64,000 nt of DNA from Leptodactylus fallax (GCA_947044405.1 CAMRHE010000017.1:11066001-11130000), one strand, 5' to 3'. Counted from the stretch's first letter, positions 48,016-58,921 are shown. Notes: generated by a model from the letters alone, not told the origin. Numbers and translations are program-made.

Positions 48016-48461
48016 TACCTATACACACACACACACCATTGTATCTATTGCTTGCCAAGTATAAATTTATAATAAATTATAAATGTAAAGCTGATAACTG
48101 ATCACTTTCTGATTCTGATACTTACTAGTCTCCTGTGCATTAAAGGATCAGTCTTGCATTGATGGCCAGCTGGGATGTCAGCTGCCTTATACAAACCATA
48201 AATTCTGACCTGTGTGTGAACTTGACCCATTATAACCTGCAGAGATTGGGCTCAAGGGTCATAAGAGATGGGTGTGCTATTTGTTTACTAAGTGTGGCTC
48301 TATATAGGTTACTCATTAGACAGGATAATATATCATTGGCAGCCTAACCCTGGGTATCAGAGCAATAACCACCACCTTCCAGATACCAAGGCTGTGTACC
48401 AACCCCACCCACATGTGATGACCAACGATTGCACGATTATGCAGGTAAAAGCAGCTATTGC
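48016..48461. other. No gene recognised
   Basis: A short (AC)5 run near 48023. Otherwise unassigned. Confidence 0.4.
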
Positions 48462-49850
48462 CAGGGGCGGGGTAAGGTTACCATGGTCCCCGGGGTGTTC
48501 AGAAAGCACACCCCCATAAACACCTAAGATCCTTGTGACAGTATAATGTCCCAGTGTCCCCTCCACACAGTATAATGTCCCAGAGGGTCCCCTCCACACA
48601 GTATAATGTCCCATAGTGACCCATACGCAGTATAATGTCCCACAGTGACCCCTCCACACAGTATAATGTCTCATAGTGACCCCCATGTAGTATAATGTCC
48701 CACAGTGACCCCTCCACGCAGTATAATGTCTCATAGTGACCCCTCCACGCAGTATAATGTCCCACAATGACCCCTCCACGCAGTATATTGTCCCACAGTG
48801 ACCCCTCCACACAGTATATTGTCCCACAGTGGCCCCTCCACACAGTATATTGTCCCACAGTGACCCCTCCACACAGTATAATGTTCCATAGTGACCCCCA
48901 TGTAGTATAATGTCCCACAGTGACCCCTCCACGCAGTATAATGTCCCACAGTGACCCCTCCACGCCGTATAATGTCCCACAGTGACCCCTCCACACAGTA
49001 TATTGTCCCACAGTGTCCCCTCCACACAGTATATTGTTCCACAGTGTCCCCTCCACACAGTATAACGTTCCATAGTGGCCCCTCCACACAGTATAATGTC
49101 CCATAGTGTCCTCTCCACACAGTATAATGTCCCATAATGACCCCCATGTAGTATAATGTCCCACAGTGACCCCTCCACGCAGTATATTGTCCCACAGTGG
49201 CCACTCCACACAGTATATTGTCCCACAGTGTCCCCTCCACACAGTATATTGTCCCACAGTGTCCCCTCCACACAGTATAACGTTCCATAGTGGCCCCTCC
49301 ACACAGTATAATGTCCCATAGTGTCCTCTCCACACAGTATAATGTCCCATAATGACCCCCATGTAGTATAATGTCCCACAGTGACCCCTCCACACAGTAT
49401 ATTGTCCCACAGTGTCCCCTCCACACAGTACAATGTTCCATAGTGTCCCCTCCACACAGTATAATGTCCCACAGTAACTCCGCCACATGGAGGGGTTACG
49501 AATTTTCCAAAAATTTCAGGTTCGGCCAAACACAAAATTTGTTTGTTATGTTTGCTCACCTGCCCTGGGCCTCAAGCTTATTATACTATGGGATCTGACG
49601 AGACCCCAGAGTATAGTAATAGCAGTTACGGTTCGGATGTGTACAGTCCAAATTAAACTGCTGAATGAACCTTGTGAGACGCATCTGGCGAGGTTCTCCC
49701 ACCAAATGCTCACCTTCACTAGAGTCCCGTGCCCCGCCACAGTAATTACAGGATTGGATTATAATTGGGCAAATGGCCAGATGTTTATCTTTGGGCCCCC
49801 ATTCAGCCTCGGGCAACCACACATTTCGCCTTTACTATAATCCACCCCTG
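48462..49850. mobile_element. hAT-type non-autonomous element carrying a minisatellite
   Basis: Left terminus CAGGGGCGG and right terminus CCACCCCTG are 9-bp inverted ends with one mismatch. GCTATTGC before and GCTATAGT after agree at 6 of 8 bases, consistent with an old 8-bp target duplication. The 1389-bp element contains no transposase; about two thirds is the 31-bp array, flanked by TACCATGGTCCCCGGGGTG on the left and TTTGGGCCCCCATTCAGCC on the right. Termini and duplication are seen directly; the hAT assignment follows from their form and is moderately sure. Confidence 0.62.
48538..49475 (-). repeat. 31-bp minisatellite (~30 copies) with 215/246-bp higher-order units
   Basis: The consensus on the plus strand is CCCCTCCACACAGTATAATG followed by TCCCACAGTGA. 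A 29-bp variant with CCCCATGTAG in place of CCTCCACACAG begins at 48681, 48896, 49142 and 49357; spacings of 215, 246 and 215 bp equal six or seven 31-bp units plus one 29-bp unit. The reverse strand of the unit has no stop in any frame, so three minus-strand frames stay open at once (400, 329 and 251 codons). With 31 not divisible by three, each frame cycles through all phases and repeats TLYCVEG/LWDNILCGG/GHYTVWRG-type peptides. I read these as non-coding. Confidence 0.92.
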
Positions 49851-50265
49851 GCTATAGTGTTAGAGTGCAGCTTTATGGTGCCCCTAAAATACATATTAGT
49901 GTAAAATGTGATGAAAATGGATGATTTCAACCATAAAGGGCCTTTTCATGGTCTAACAATTGCCCTATATACAATAAGTGCAAACACTGCAGTAACAAAT
50001 CGTCCCTCTCCCATTCACTCAGGAGCAGACATTTTTGATAATGATCCATCATTACATGTAAGATGGCCATCCCCATATACAGAAAATAATTTAAAAAACC
50101 TACAGAAAAAAAAAATTAGAGAAAATAAATAAATAAATAAAAAAATTGGCGACACCCTTTGAGGAACATTCATAAGGTAGTGGATTTCGCTGACCAATGA
50201 CACATCATCATCGGGATAGAAGTTGGCCAAGTCCAATACATAGATGAAAGATCTTTAGTCCACAA
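49851..50265. other. No gene recognised
   Basis: Contains an A run and (AAATA)n patch at about 50105-50143. No coding signal. Confidence 0.45.
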
Positions 50266-50267
50266 AC

Positions 50268-50515
50268 AATCTGTCTTAGGATAGTTCATCAATATCTGAT
50301 CAGTGGGGGTCTGACACCCAAAGACCCCCACAGATCAGCTGTTTGAAGAAACTGCAGCATTTGGTTGAGTGCTGTGACCTCTTCACTAAATACCAAGCAA
50401 AGCACCACAAAGCGTAGAGTGCTATGCTGGGGATTGCAGTTCAGTCCCATTCAATGGGACCACATGACAAATAAATGGGACGTCACTGGCCTGCAGAAGC
50501 AGTGCTCACCTATGT
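50268..50515. mobile_element. Dispersed repeat, 1736-type
   Basis: TCTTAGGATAGTTCATCAATA, TCTGATCAGTGGGGGTCTGAC, CAGATCAGCTG, AATACCAAGCAAAGCACC and CAGTCCCATTCAATGGGACC follow the family order. Confidence 0.75.
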
Positions 50516-50524
50516 TTCTAGCAA

Positions 50525-51800
50525 TGCCAGCATAATGCTTCTATAGTTACAGTGCTACCGGTATATATACAGGCGCATCTCAATAAATTAGAATAACTTT
50601 GAAACGTTCATTCAGTTCAGTAATTCAGTAATACAATCCATAATCAGCGTCTTCCATGATTGTGTGTCCTACTGAACCAGACTGAGGGGCCATGTAAAGG
50701 CTTAGGAAACCTTGGCAGGTGACACTGAATTTACAAGACTGAACTGAATTTACAATATTCTAATTTTATTAGATTTGGGTTTTCATTCCCTGTAATCCAT
50801 AATCAACATTTACAGAAATAAAACACTTGAAATAGAAGACTCTGTGTGTAAAGAATCTAGGAAATATAGGAGGTCTTATTTAATTTATTTACTGAAAGAA
50901 ATAAATGTTTCAAAGATATTCTAATTTATTGAGATGCACCTGCAGTGCCACCATACAATGCCAAATAAAAATACCATATAGTCATACACTGCCTGAATAA
51001 TAGTGCTATATAGTGCCGAAATAATGACAAATAATACCATATAGCCATATACTGCCTACATAATAGTGTGATATAGTGCCGGATTAATGCCAGATAATAT
51101 CATATAGACATATACCACCTACATAATAGTGCTATATAGTGCCAAAATAATGCCAAATACCACCATATAGCCATAAACTGCCTACAGAATAGTGCTATAT
51201 AGTGCCACCTTATAATGGCAAATAAAAATACCATATAGGTATACACAGCCTACATAATAGTGCTATATAGTGCCAAATTAATGCCAAATAATACCGTATA
51301 GCCATATACCACCTACATAATAGTGCTATATAGTGCCGAATTAATACCAATACCATATAGCCATATACTGCCTATAGAATAGTTCTATATAGTGCCAAAT
51401 TGATGCCACAATACAATGCCAAATACTACCATACAGCCATATAGCACCTACATAATAGTACTATATAGTGCCAAATTAATGCAAGACAATGCCAACTAAT
51501 AATACCATATAGTCATATAGGGTCTACACAATAGTGCTATACAGTGCCGAATTAATGCCACCATACAAAGCCAAATATTAATACCATAAATCCATACACT
51601 GCCTACATAATAGCGCTGTATAGTTCCAAATAACCACATAATACCGTACAGCCATATACCAGCACATAATAGTGCTGTACAGTGCCTTTTTAATGCCACT
51701 ATAAATTGTCAAATAATAATACCATAAAGCTTTACACTGCCTATATAATAGTGCTATACCATACTAAAGTGCTAAAATAATACTGTTCCCAAGTGCTAAT
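50525..51800. repeat. Tandem array with ~63-bp unit, abutted or split by a Tc1-type element
   Basis: From 50943 the phrase AATAGTGCTATATAGTGCC recurs at intervals of about 62-75 bp, each copy with CCATATAGCCATATACTGCC and an AATGCCAAATAATA segment. The preceding GCAATGCCAGCATAATGC and ACAGTGCTACCGGTATATA (50521-50568) look like a damaged copy, so the transposon at 50570-50942 probably sits inside the array edge. Spacing becomes irregular after 51450. Confidence 0.85.
50570..50942 (-). mobile_element. Internally deleted Tc1/mariner element (373 bp)
   Basis: CAGGCGCATCTCAATAAATT at the left and AATTTATTGAGATGCACCTG at the right are inverted termini of a well-known fish/frog Tc1-type family. 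Inside, TTCCATGATTGTGTGTCCTA and ACTGAACCAGACTGAGGGGCC, with AGGAAACCTTGGCAGGTG, are the sequence just upstream of that family's transposase start (minus strand; ATG at 50655-50657). Only a few codons of coding sequence remain. TA precedes the left end; CA rather than TA follows the right end. Confidence 0.88.
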
Positions 51801-52675
51801 ACCACTGCAGACACCATAACGTATGTTAAGACTATAACAGGTGAAGGGTCTAAATGGTGAATCCCCCAGGGCAATTGCCCCTTTTACCCCATACTATAAT
51901 CCATCTTACTAAAAGTAAACTAATACCGCCTTCCACAGACCAGCAGCCAAGGCTCCGTATCAGAGACCATATTAGGAAAGTAGAAGACATCAAGTGCTCA
52001 GTTGTATCTATATTTATGTCGTCCCGGAGGACCCCTTTAAGTGTCCAAACACTACACATTAAAAGATCAAAAAGAAGAGTACACCCTGCTGCATCCTCAT
52101 TACTATTCTATAGGAAACCTATGTCAATCACTGGCAATAAATAACATTTTCAACGACATCCTATTAGGCTTTGAAGTTGCTTATGGTAATTCGGTTACCG
52201 CATAATATCTCTATGCGAGTGGAGATACTTTATTTCTTTTCTGGATGTGTGATCTCAAAAACACCAGAGCCCAGAGGGCTCATTAAGTGGCCTTTTTTCA
52301 TTATGCTGTGGATTAAACAGGCGGGAGTGTACTCCATGATACTTACTTCTGAGCTTAGGCTGATACATTCTTGTTTGGAGATATTAATATTTAATTTCCA
52401 CCACAACAATATATCTGCCAGAGGTGCTGTGTAAATAATGGGGATGTATCTGCTGCTGCCAAGAATATTAATTGCCTTATAAAGGTAAGAGCCGAGGATA
52501 CAGGACTGGCTTTTGTAAGCAGCTTATATCCATCGCCGGCACCAGACAATGCTATATTAACTTCCATTTTTCCTTATAATGACAATTACCTATAGTCTGA
52601 TGAGACGAATTCATATTAATATTGGAAGAGTTGGAAGAGCCCCGCCCTGGGATTTAGTACAGACAATGGACAAGG
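51801..52675. other. No gene recognised
   Basis: 51852-51912 (CCCAGGGCAATTGCCCC) looks like a stray element end. 52140-52620 appears non-repetitive. Confidence 0.4.
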
Positions 52676-52679
52676 AGTT

Positions 52680-52860
52680 TAGAAAAACATGGCTGCTTAC
52701 AAAAATAGTGCCACACCTGTCTGCAGGTTGTGTGGGGTATTGCACTTGTGCCCCATTCACTATAATGGAGCTACGGTGCAATACTACATACAGCCTGTAG
52801 ACAGTGGTGGCACTGTTCGTAGAAGAAAGCAGCCATGTTTTTCTAATCTTGAGAACCCCC
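52680..52860. mobile_element. Fold-back element, 22090 family
   Basis: AAAACATGGCTGCTTACAAA pairs with AAGCAGCCATGTTTTTCTAA. TGTCTGCAGGTTGTGTGGGG and ATTCACTATAATGGAGCTACGG lie in the middle. Confidence 0.8.
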
Positions 52861-52861
52861 T

Positions 52862-53190
52862 CAAAGGGGTTTTCAATTGATGATCTATTCTAATGATACG
52901 TTGTCGTTTGAAGTTCTATGGGGTGCAATACCCAGGACCCCCACTCCTTAAGCGCCGCTTCTGCTTTACATGCTTTATGATGTCACATTCATCGGTCACA
53001 TGGCCTGATCACACCTCAGTCCCATTCAAGTGAATGGGCTTAGCTGAGATACCAAGCACAGCCAAATGCAAGGCACAGTGCTTGGCAAGTACTGAAGAGG
53101 CTGCAGCGCTCACCCAAACACTGATCAGCAAGGGGCCTGGGTATCAGACCCCTGCCCATCTTTAATTGGAGCTATGTTATGCCTAAGGTT
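52862..53190. mobile_element. AGGGGTTTTC element with 1736-type interior
   Basis: It starts directly after the previous element with AAAGGGGTTTTCAATTGATG. CAGTCCCATTCAAGTGAATG, ATACCAAGCACAGCC, CAGTGCTTGGCAAGTACTG and GGGGCCTGGGTATCAGACC follow the family order. Confidence 0.8.
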
Positions 53191-53213
53191 CTACACTATT
53201 CTACTGAACTGAC

Positions 53214-53275
53214 TTTTTTTTTTTTTTATTAAATTTTTTTTTATTTTTTATTATTTTTTTTTTTATTTAATTTGT
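53214..53275. repeat. T-rich low-complexity tract
   Basis: Long T runs broken by single A bases over about 60 bp. Confidence 0.85.
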
Positions 53276-53280
53276 TGATT

Positions 53281-53858
53281 TCCATTTTTTCTGTCACATA
53301 AGAATAGTCTGCCATTCCATAAGGATCTGTTTTTAGCGGGTCCATTATATGTGGATAACGTGATGTGAGTTAACCCTTCTATGACTAGATCGGGTGGTAA
53401 TATTAACAACAACAATAGTATAATATTAATGCATGTTTTATACAATCAAATTATAGGGAAGAAGTTTAATTAAAAATAAAGCTGACAATGAAGAGGAAAG
53501 CTTGTAATGTTCTGGATAAGGGATGACGGATGTGCAGAGTACTGGGATTACCTGACATCGGATGTGGCCTCTATAATTTATGACAGAGATGCTGGTGCCA
53601 GATAGCAATTATCTTTCCCTCTACCTAATGCAAATACTCACCCTGAACGTTCTGACTTGTGGGTCCCTGGAGCGAACACGACCACTGTAAAAGGCAGAAG
53701 GTCATTCTAATTTAAATGTCAGCAGTATTACTCCAATTATGCTGGACTGTCACACTAACAGATCGCCCAAGCGTGAAACCAAACATTACGCATTTCTGAA
53801 AAGACTTTCAGATAATCTACCTAACAGGTCTGCATCCGAGCGCTTCCATGACCTGGGT
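53281..53858. other. Non-repetitive sequence, no gene
   Basis: Contains AATTTAAATG, TAATGCAAATAC (octamer-like ATGCAAAT) and CpG-bearing words. No repeat resemblance; a conserved element is possible. Confidence 0.3.
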
Positions 53859-53863
53859 ATTAA

Positions 53864-54151
53864 AGAGGTTATCCGATGGGTAAAAATTGTTTTTAAAGGG
53901 TGCAGAAAGGGTTAAAAACTAAAAGAAACAATAGGTACCTTAATGATACCCCGTCACTCCTGTTCCAAAGCTGCCTGGGTCCCTGCTGGTCTCTGTTTCC
54001 TGATCCCTCTCAATACACAGGAAAGGACTCACCAGTCAATCACTAGGCCATAAAGGTGATTGGATGAGTATTTCATGCGTCTCTAGGGGGACCAAAAAGC
54101 AGAGACCAGCTGGGTATCCAGGAAACAGTGGAACGGGAGCGAACTCCACCT
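53864..54151. mobile_element. TTAA-flanked MITE, 11743-like interior
   Basis: Left TTAA-AGAGGTTATCCGATGG; right CTCCACCT-TTAA. The interior has CCAATCACTAGGCC-like words (CAGTCAATCACTAGGCC) and an inverted GGTCCCTGCTGGTCTCTG / AGAGACCAGCTGGG pair. Confidence 0.7.
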
Positions 54152-54154
54152 TTA

Positions 54155-55935
54155 AGTCAGATTAGGTTTATAACCCAAAGACTGGGTAAATATTGTGTAC
54201 TTGCATATTACAGAAGGGTCTATCAGATCTTCTGAAAACCATAGGAACAGGTGCAGTGAAACCTCTCCAAAAGACGACCTTTTTGAGAAGACTACCCCCT
54301 TATCCAAACCAGGTTTTTCATAACATATTTTTGGCTCCACCATATATGGTTCATTCTGACTGTCTATTTGAGAAGACCACGTTTTAGAAGACTTTGGTGG
54401 GCCAGTCCAACCTTGCCGAACCCTCCTTCTAATAAACTTTAGGTTAGTTACATAGTACCACCCACAGTGCTGCCAAACTGGTGCCAGCCAAAGTACCCCA
54501 TAAAAGCGTCAGATGGACTGACCCATAAAAGTGCTAGCCATAACAGTGTCAACCACGGCATACTACACCCTATAACGGTGACAACCACAGTGCTCACAAA
54601 ACAGTAGAGATCTCTTCTTATCTAGGACAAGCATGATGACATTGGTGGTTGCTCTTGATCTGTTCATTTCCGTGACTCCAGCTATGACGCCACTGACCGA
54701 TCACCGGCCTTAGCAGTCAGGTTTGGGGTAGTCAGATGTACCTGAAGTAGTGAGGACAATCTCACAATAGCTCTTCTTACATTTTTACCTCGTAATAAAT
54801 ACCCTCTTTGAATCAGGCAGTGCTTCATTTTTATACCTCTTTTCCGGTCTTGGACCTATTTACCTTGCAACAAAACTTGGTGGATTTTCTATGGATCTCC
54901 CAAGGGATTGGGTTTGGCCACTTGTCAGGATCTCCTGGCGTCTGACTATTTCATATTCATTGTTGAAACATCTGAATCAAGCATGTGGTTTATGCCAGAA
55001 ATAATACACCAGAGAGCGCCCCCTCTATCTTTGTGTTTCACTTCAGAAAGTGCAACACAACTGGGACAGTCTCCAGGACACTACAGGACGATAGACGTTT
55101 CTTTTTGATATTTTTCAGGAATATACCTCATTACTTATTGTATTGGCATTTTTGAATGTTTATACATCCTCATCCATCCAGAACTCCTTACACATTCTGT
55201 TCAATATCTATCATTTCCAAGTCTCTCATGAGATCCTGCCGAGGGACCTCCAAATGTCTCCAAATGTGAAGCTTTGACCTACCAGACAATTGATTCTTAT
55301 TGCTCAGCACTCAAATGTCAAGAGAAGCAGCAGATCAGATACAGACAGATTTGACTAAATTACCTAATTCAGACTAATGCTTGATATACATGATTACAAC
55401 CGAAGCGCTCGGGCATTCTTCCTATATAATATGATTAAATTTAGAGAGAATTTCTCTGTAGTACCAGGAATTCTCTAGTAAATATGTATCAGATATCCTT
55501 GAGTTGTCCTCTCCTGTTGCCTTGACACAGAACCAATAATACCATTAGTACAACCCCAACTGTCCTTTTCCATAGAACATATCAAGACATATGGACATCA
55601 CAGTGGAGGGTCTTCCACTTGGATCTCCTATGTATTAGCAGGGAATCACTAATAAACAGGAGCTCCTATTCTAATGGAGTTGGCACAGCTACATGGTATC
55701 CTGTTCTGTACTAATGAAGAGTAAGAACTACTCACCAGGTGTCTACAGATGGGGCGTCTCCGGGTGATTGATATCTCTAGTCAAGGTCTTTCATGGATTG
55801 AACATTGACCTACAGGGCAGCTACCCATATGGGGCACTAGAGACAAGTGAATTCCTTTGAAGAATGGCTGATTTCCATACTTTTTCTCCACACTAAACTC
55901 CTTACAAGGAACACCAGTGCCCCCAAACACCCCCG
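54155..55935. other. No gene; stray hAT MITE end near 54395
   Basis: TTTGGTGGGCCAGTCCAACC (54394-54413) is an isolated right end of the CAGTGTCGGACTG family. At 54460-54605 loosely repeated AAAAGTGCTAGCCATAACAG / ACAGTGCTGCC words suggest an old tandem repeat. The rest is unassigned. Confidence 0.4.
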
Positions 55936-55939
55936 TGCC

Positions 55940-55960
55940 AAAAAAAAAAAAAAAAAAAAA
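55940..55960. repeat. A homopolymer (21 bp)
   Basis: Uninterrupted A run after CCCCCGTGCC. Confidence 0.9.
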
Positions 55961-56173
55961 GTATGTTCTGTAATTAATAGAAATTGACACCATGTAAAAA
56001 CTACATTCATCCTGAATGTTGGGGGGTCCTGGGTTTCTTGGTACCAGATTCCATATCAATCAGATGATCAATGTACTGTCTTTATTGCAAAACGAGGCCT
56101 CATTAGGAGTCACTGCCGTAAATTGGTTATAGACATGAGCTAAATGCCATCCAAGATTGACCATTTTGACATT

Positions 56174-56402
56174 AAGGCTGAGGCCCCATGTTGCGGAAAC
56201 ACAGCCTTTTTGTTGCAGATTTTGCTGCATTTCTTTGAAACAATGCCAAGACTGGCGTATAAAGGAATGGGAAATATATAGAAAGTTCTTTAACTTCTAC
56301 CCTATGCTCAATCCACTCCTGGCTTTGGCTTAAAAAAAAAAAAAGCAGCAAAAACTGCCACAAAAAAAAAAAGCTGCGTTTTCGCAACGTGGGGCCTCAG
56401 CC
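56174..56402. mobile_element. Long fold-back MITE, 'GGCCCCATGTTGCGG' family
   Basis: TTAA-GGCTGAGGCCCCATGTTG at the left and CAACGTGGGGCCTCAGCC-TAAA at the right are near-perfect inverted ends. Internal TTGTTGCAGATTTTGCTGC pairs with GCAGCAAAAACTGCCACAA. Confidence 0.82.
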
Positions 56403-56404
56403 TA

Positions 56405-56841
56405 AAGTGGTTTTCCAGGGAGTATTTTGATACTTCCTTCCTCAATAATTCTACTTGTGATGAACCATGGGGTTTGCGGACTGGTTACAACCCCGGGTCA
56501 CATAATTGGAACCGGCAACTTCCCCAAGTCACTCTGTCCACCATGCTACTCTCCAATGTTCACTGCTATTACCTGTACTATGGGGGATAGCTAAATACAT
56601 CATTAGCATAGTAAAGTCAGCATCAGGACAGATAACTAGCAGTGAGCATGGGAAAGGAGGGTGAAGACTAAGGTATTCTGGGGCCAGATGTTGGTACCGA
56701 TCACGTGATTTGGTGTTGGAACCAGCCTGCAAACAAGTCACAAAAAGAACCATAGAGGATATAAGTATTGAAACACTCCCTTTAATTCAAAAGACTACTT
56801 GCCTTAATTTATCAGTAGGTGATTATATAAATATATAATTA

Positions 56842-56873
<32 letters not shown>

Positions 56874-57765
56874 GAGATTACTTAGGAATCACTGCCTGAT
56901 TTTCTTCTATTTTATAGGTAAATGTTTGTGCACGGTTTGGTTCATTAAACTATTTTACGACTTTTTGGGTAAACATTACACTTTCTGTAACATTTTAATT
57001 GCCAGTAAATTAATTGAATCACCGGCAAAAATCCTGTTAGTTTGTGATTAAAACTTAAAGCGAGGATTTTCCACCACTAATTGGAGCGCTATCCGGTCAT
57101 TGGGCAGTAATCTATAGAAACGCGTGACACTTGATGTAGGTTTTATTTGACTATGGCAAGCCAATGGAGTCTGCTCTTGTTTAAATCACTATAAACGTGT
57201 TACTATAGGACCATAGCGCTATATAGAATCTCATAAGCCTGTCATAGATCACTACATTGAAATTAAGCAGGGGGGCCTTTAATTAAATTCATACTGTGGG
57301 ATATACTTGTTACTATGCTTAACATAGCAAGAAAATCAAATAAGCATAGACTTCTCTTGCAAGGAAGAAATCCATCCCTTATTTATCAGGTTTTATAGAG
57401 AATTAAGTACACCAAGGTCAATTCTTTCCCCATGAGAGCAGGATTTGATGAAAGGCTAAATTTAAAGTCAGGGCAATGACACAAGGTGACCTCCCCAGGA
57501 GCGCTACACAAATTACTATCTATTCCACATATCTACTATAAAACACCTGACAATATAAAAGGATGAAGAATAGTAATGGAAACCGCAGCTCAGGTGATCC
57601 AAGAGACACGGTTAATATTATCATTACATTAACATAACAATCTCATGTTCAGATATGAATTATTAACTACGTAAGAGAAGAGCCAATATTCATTAAAGTG
57701 AGTGAATTGAAAAGAATATCCTACGTTTTGTGAAATACAATTTGTCTTTAATAATGTCATATCAT
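56405..57765. other. No gene; T run and non-repetitive sequence
   Basis: A 28-bp T run spans 56842-56869. 56920-57500 looks non-repetitive with homeodomain-like words (CCAGTAAATTAATTGAATC). Confidence 0.4.
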
Positions 57766-57768
57766 GTT

Positions 57769-58224
57769 GGAAAAGGGAAGGAAGAATGGAAAATGAAGTT
57801 ATGGCAGAAAAGAATGGAAAGGAAAAAAAGGTTGAGAAGGGAGGACAAAAAGGAGGGGAGGAATGACATAAAAAAATGGAAAAGGAAATAAAGGAGGAGA
57901 AGAGAGGAAAGAGAAGAAAAGATGGGGAAGGAAGGGCAGAGAAGGATAGATAGAAAAGGACTGGCAGAAAAAAAACGGGGAGTAACGGTGGAAAAGGAAA
58001 GGCAGAGAAGAAAAGGAAGAAAGTATGCAAAATGGAGGTAGGAAGAAAGGATGAATGAAATGGAAGAAAAAAAGTGATAGAATTGGAATTAAGGACAGAA
58101 AAGGAAGAGAAGAAGAGTTGTAAAAGGAAAGTGGGATGAAAAAAAGAAGAAGATGAAAAGGAAGTGAGGATAGAATTCAAAGGATGGATGGAAAAGGGAA
58201 GAACGATAGAAGAAAAGGAAAGAT
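57769..58224 (+). repeat. 456-bp polypurine tract (A/G-rich plus strand)
   Basis: The plus strand is overwhelmingly A and G (GGAAAAGGGAAGGAAGAATGG, GAGGAAAGAGAAGAAAAG and so on), with isolated C or T. No fixed unit survives, but GGAAAAGGAA-like words recur. The 208-codon minus-strand frame through it is Ser/Phe/Pro/Leu-rich only because its codons are CT-rich. Confidence 0.9.
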
Positions 58225-58226
58225 TG

Positions 58227-58920
58227 CATTCCTTATCTGTTCCTGCAATGGTCACGATCAGCTTTTATCTTAAAAACTCCATTAAATCACTGCCACCACT
58301 AGGGGGCACACCATGAGCAGTACCAAAAGCCTACGCTATTGGATCCAAGATTCAGTACTTTATCTTATCTTACAAATACAGCACTGGTTAAACATTCAAC
58401 AGATTTCTGCACATATGCTTTACTGCCTAATAAAAGGGAAAATAAGCCTCCCTTATAAATAAGATATCGTTTTCCTTTAAGATTCATTTGTTTTATCGTT
58501 TTCCAGGCTCTGCACCTTATACGATCGGTGCTTTATAGCCGTCCGGCATGTATTTTTAATGTTTGCAATTAGGAAGCCAATAACGTATGCCAATCTGCCA
58601 CTGTCATCCTGTTCACACTAAAATCACTGATGTGCATTAGATGCTGCATTATGGTTGATAAAACCTAATAATATGGTCTAGCACCCCCTACTTGTCCTGA
58701 AACATTAAGATCTTCTGTGTGGGAGAAAACATAAGGCTCTTTTGGCCTTCTTTCAATGACAAAATGCATTTCGATGTTCTCTAAATATTGTGTAAATCCT
58801 TATTATTAGTATGGGCTGGAATCCTTGCAAAGTAGCATAGGCACCCACAAAAGACACTGTGTCTATGGTGGGTACATACTAATAGCCCAAATTACAGCTA
58901 AGTCCTTGATATCAGCAATG
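58227..58920. other. No gene recognised
   Basis: 58440-58700 appears non-repetitive. Nothing else to report. Confidence 0.4.
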
Positions 58921-58921
58921 T

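Noticed and set aside
48538..49475. CRISPR-like array
   Set aside because: Units are contiguous with no unique spacers, and the sequence is vertebrate.
48357..49559. A 400-codon minus-strand open frame as a candidate repeat protein
   Set aside because: It coincides with the 31-bp minisatellite, two other frames on the same strand are open too, and there is no start context, domain or non-repetitive coding segment.
49829..49850. The minus strand reads Pro-Gly-Val-Asp-Tyr, as in the next MAGI1 exon (PGVDYNF)
   Set aside because: It is the terminal repeat of the transposon (ATAATCCACCCCTGG). The next codon outward is a stop and the following residues do not match.
57629..58255. A 208-codon Ser/Phe/Pro-rich frame
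   Set aside because: It is the complement of the polypurine tract; lack of stops follows from the scarcity of TA on a pyrimidine-only strand.
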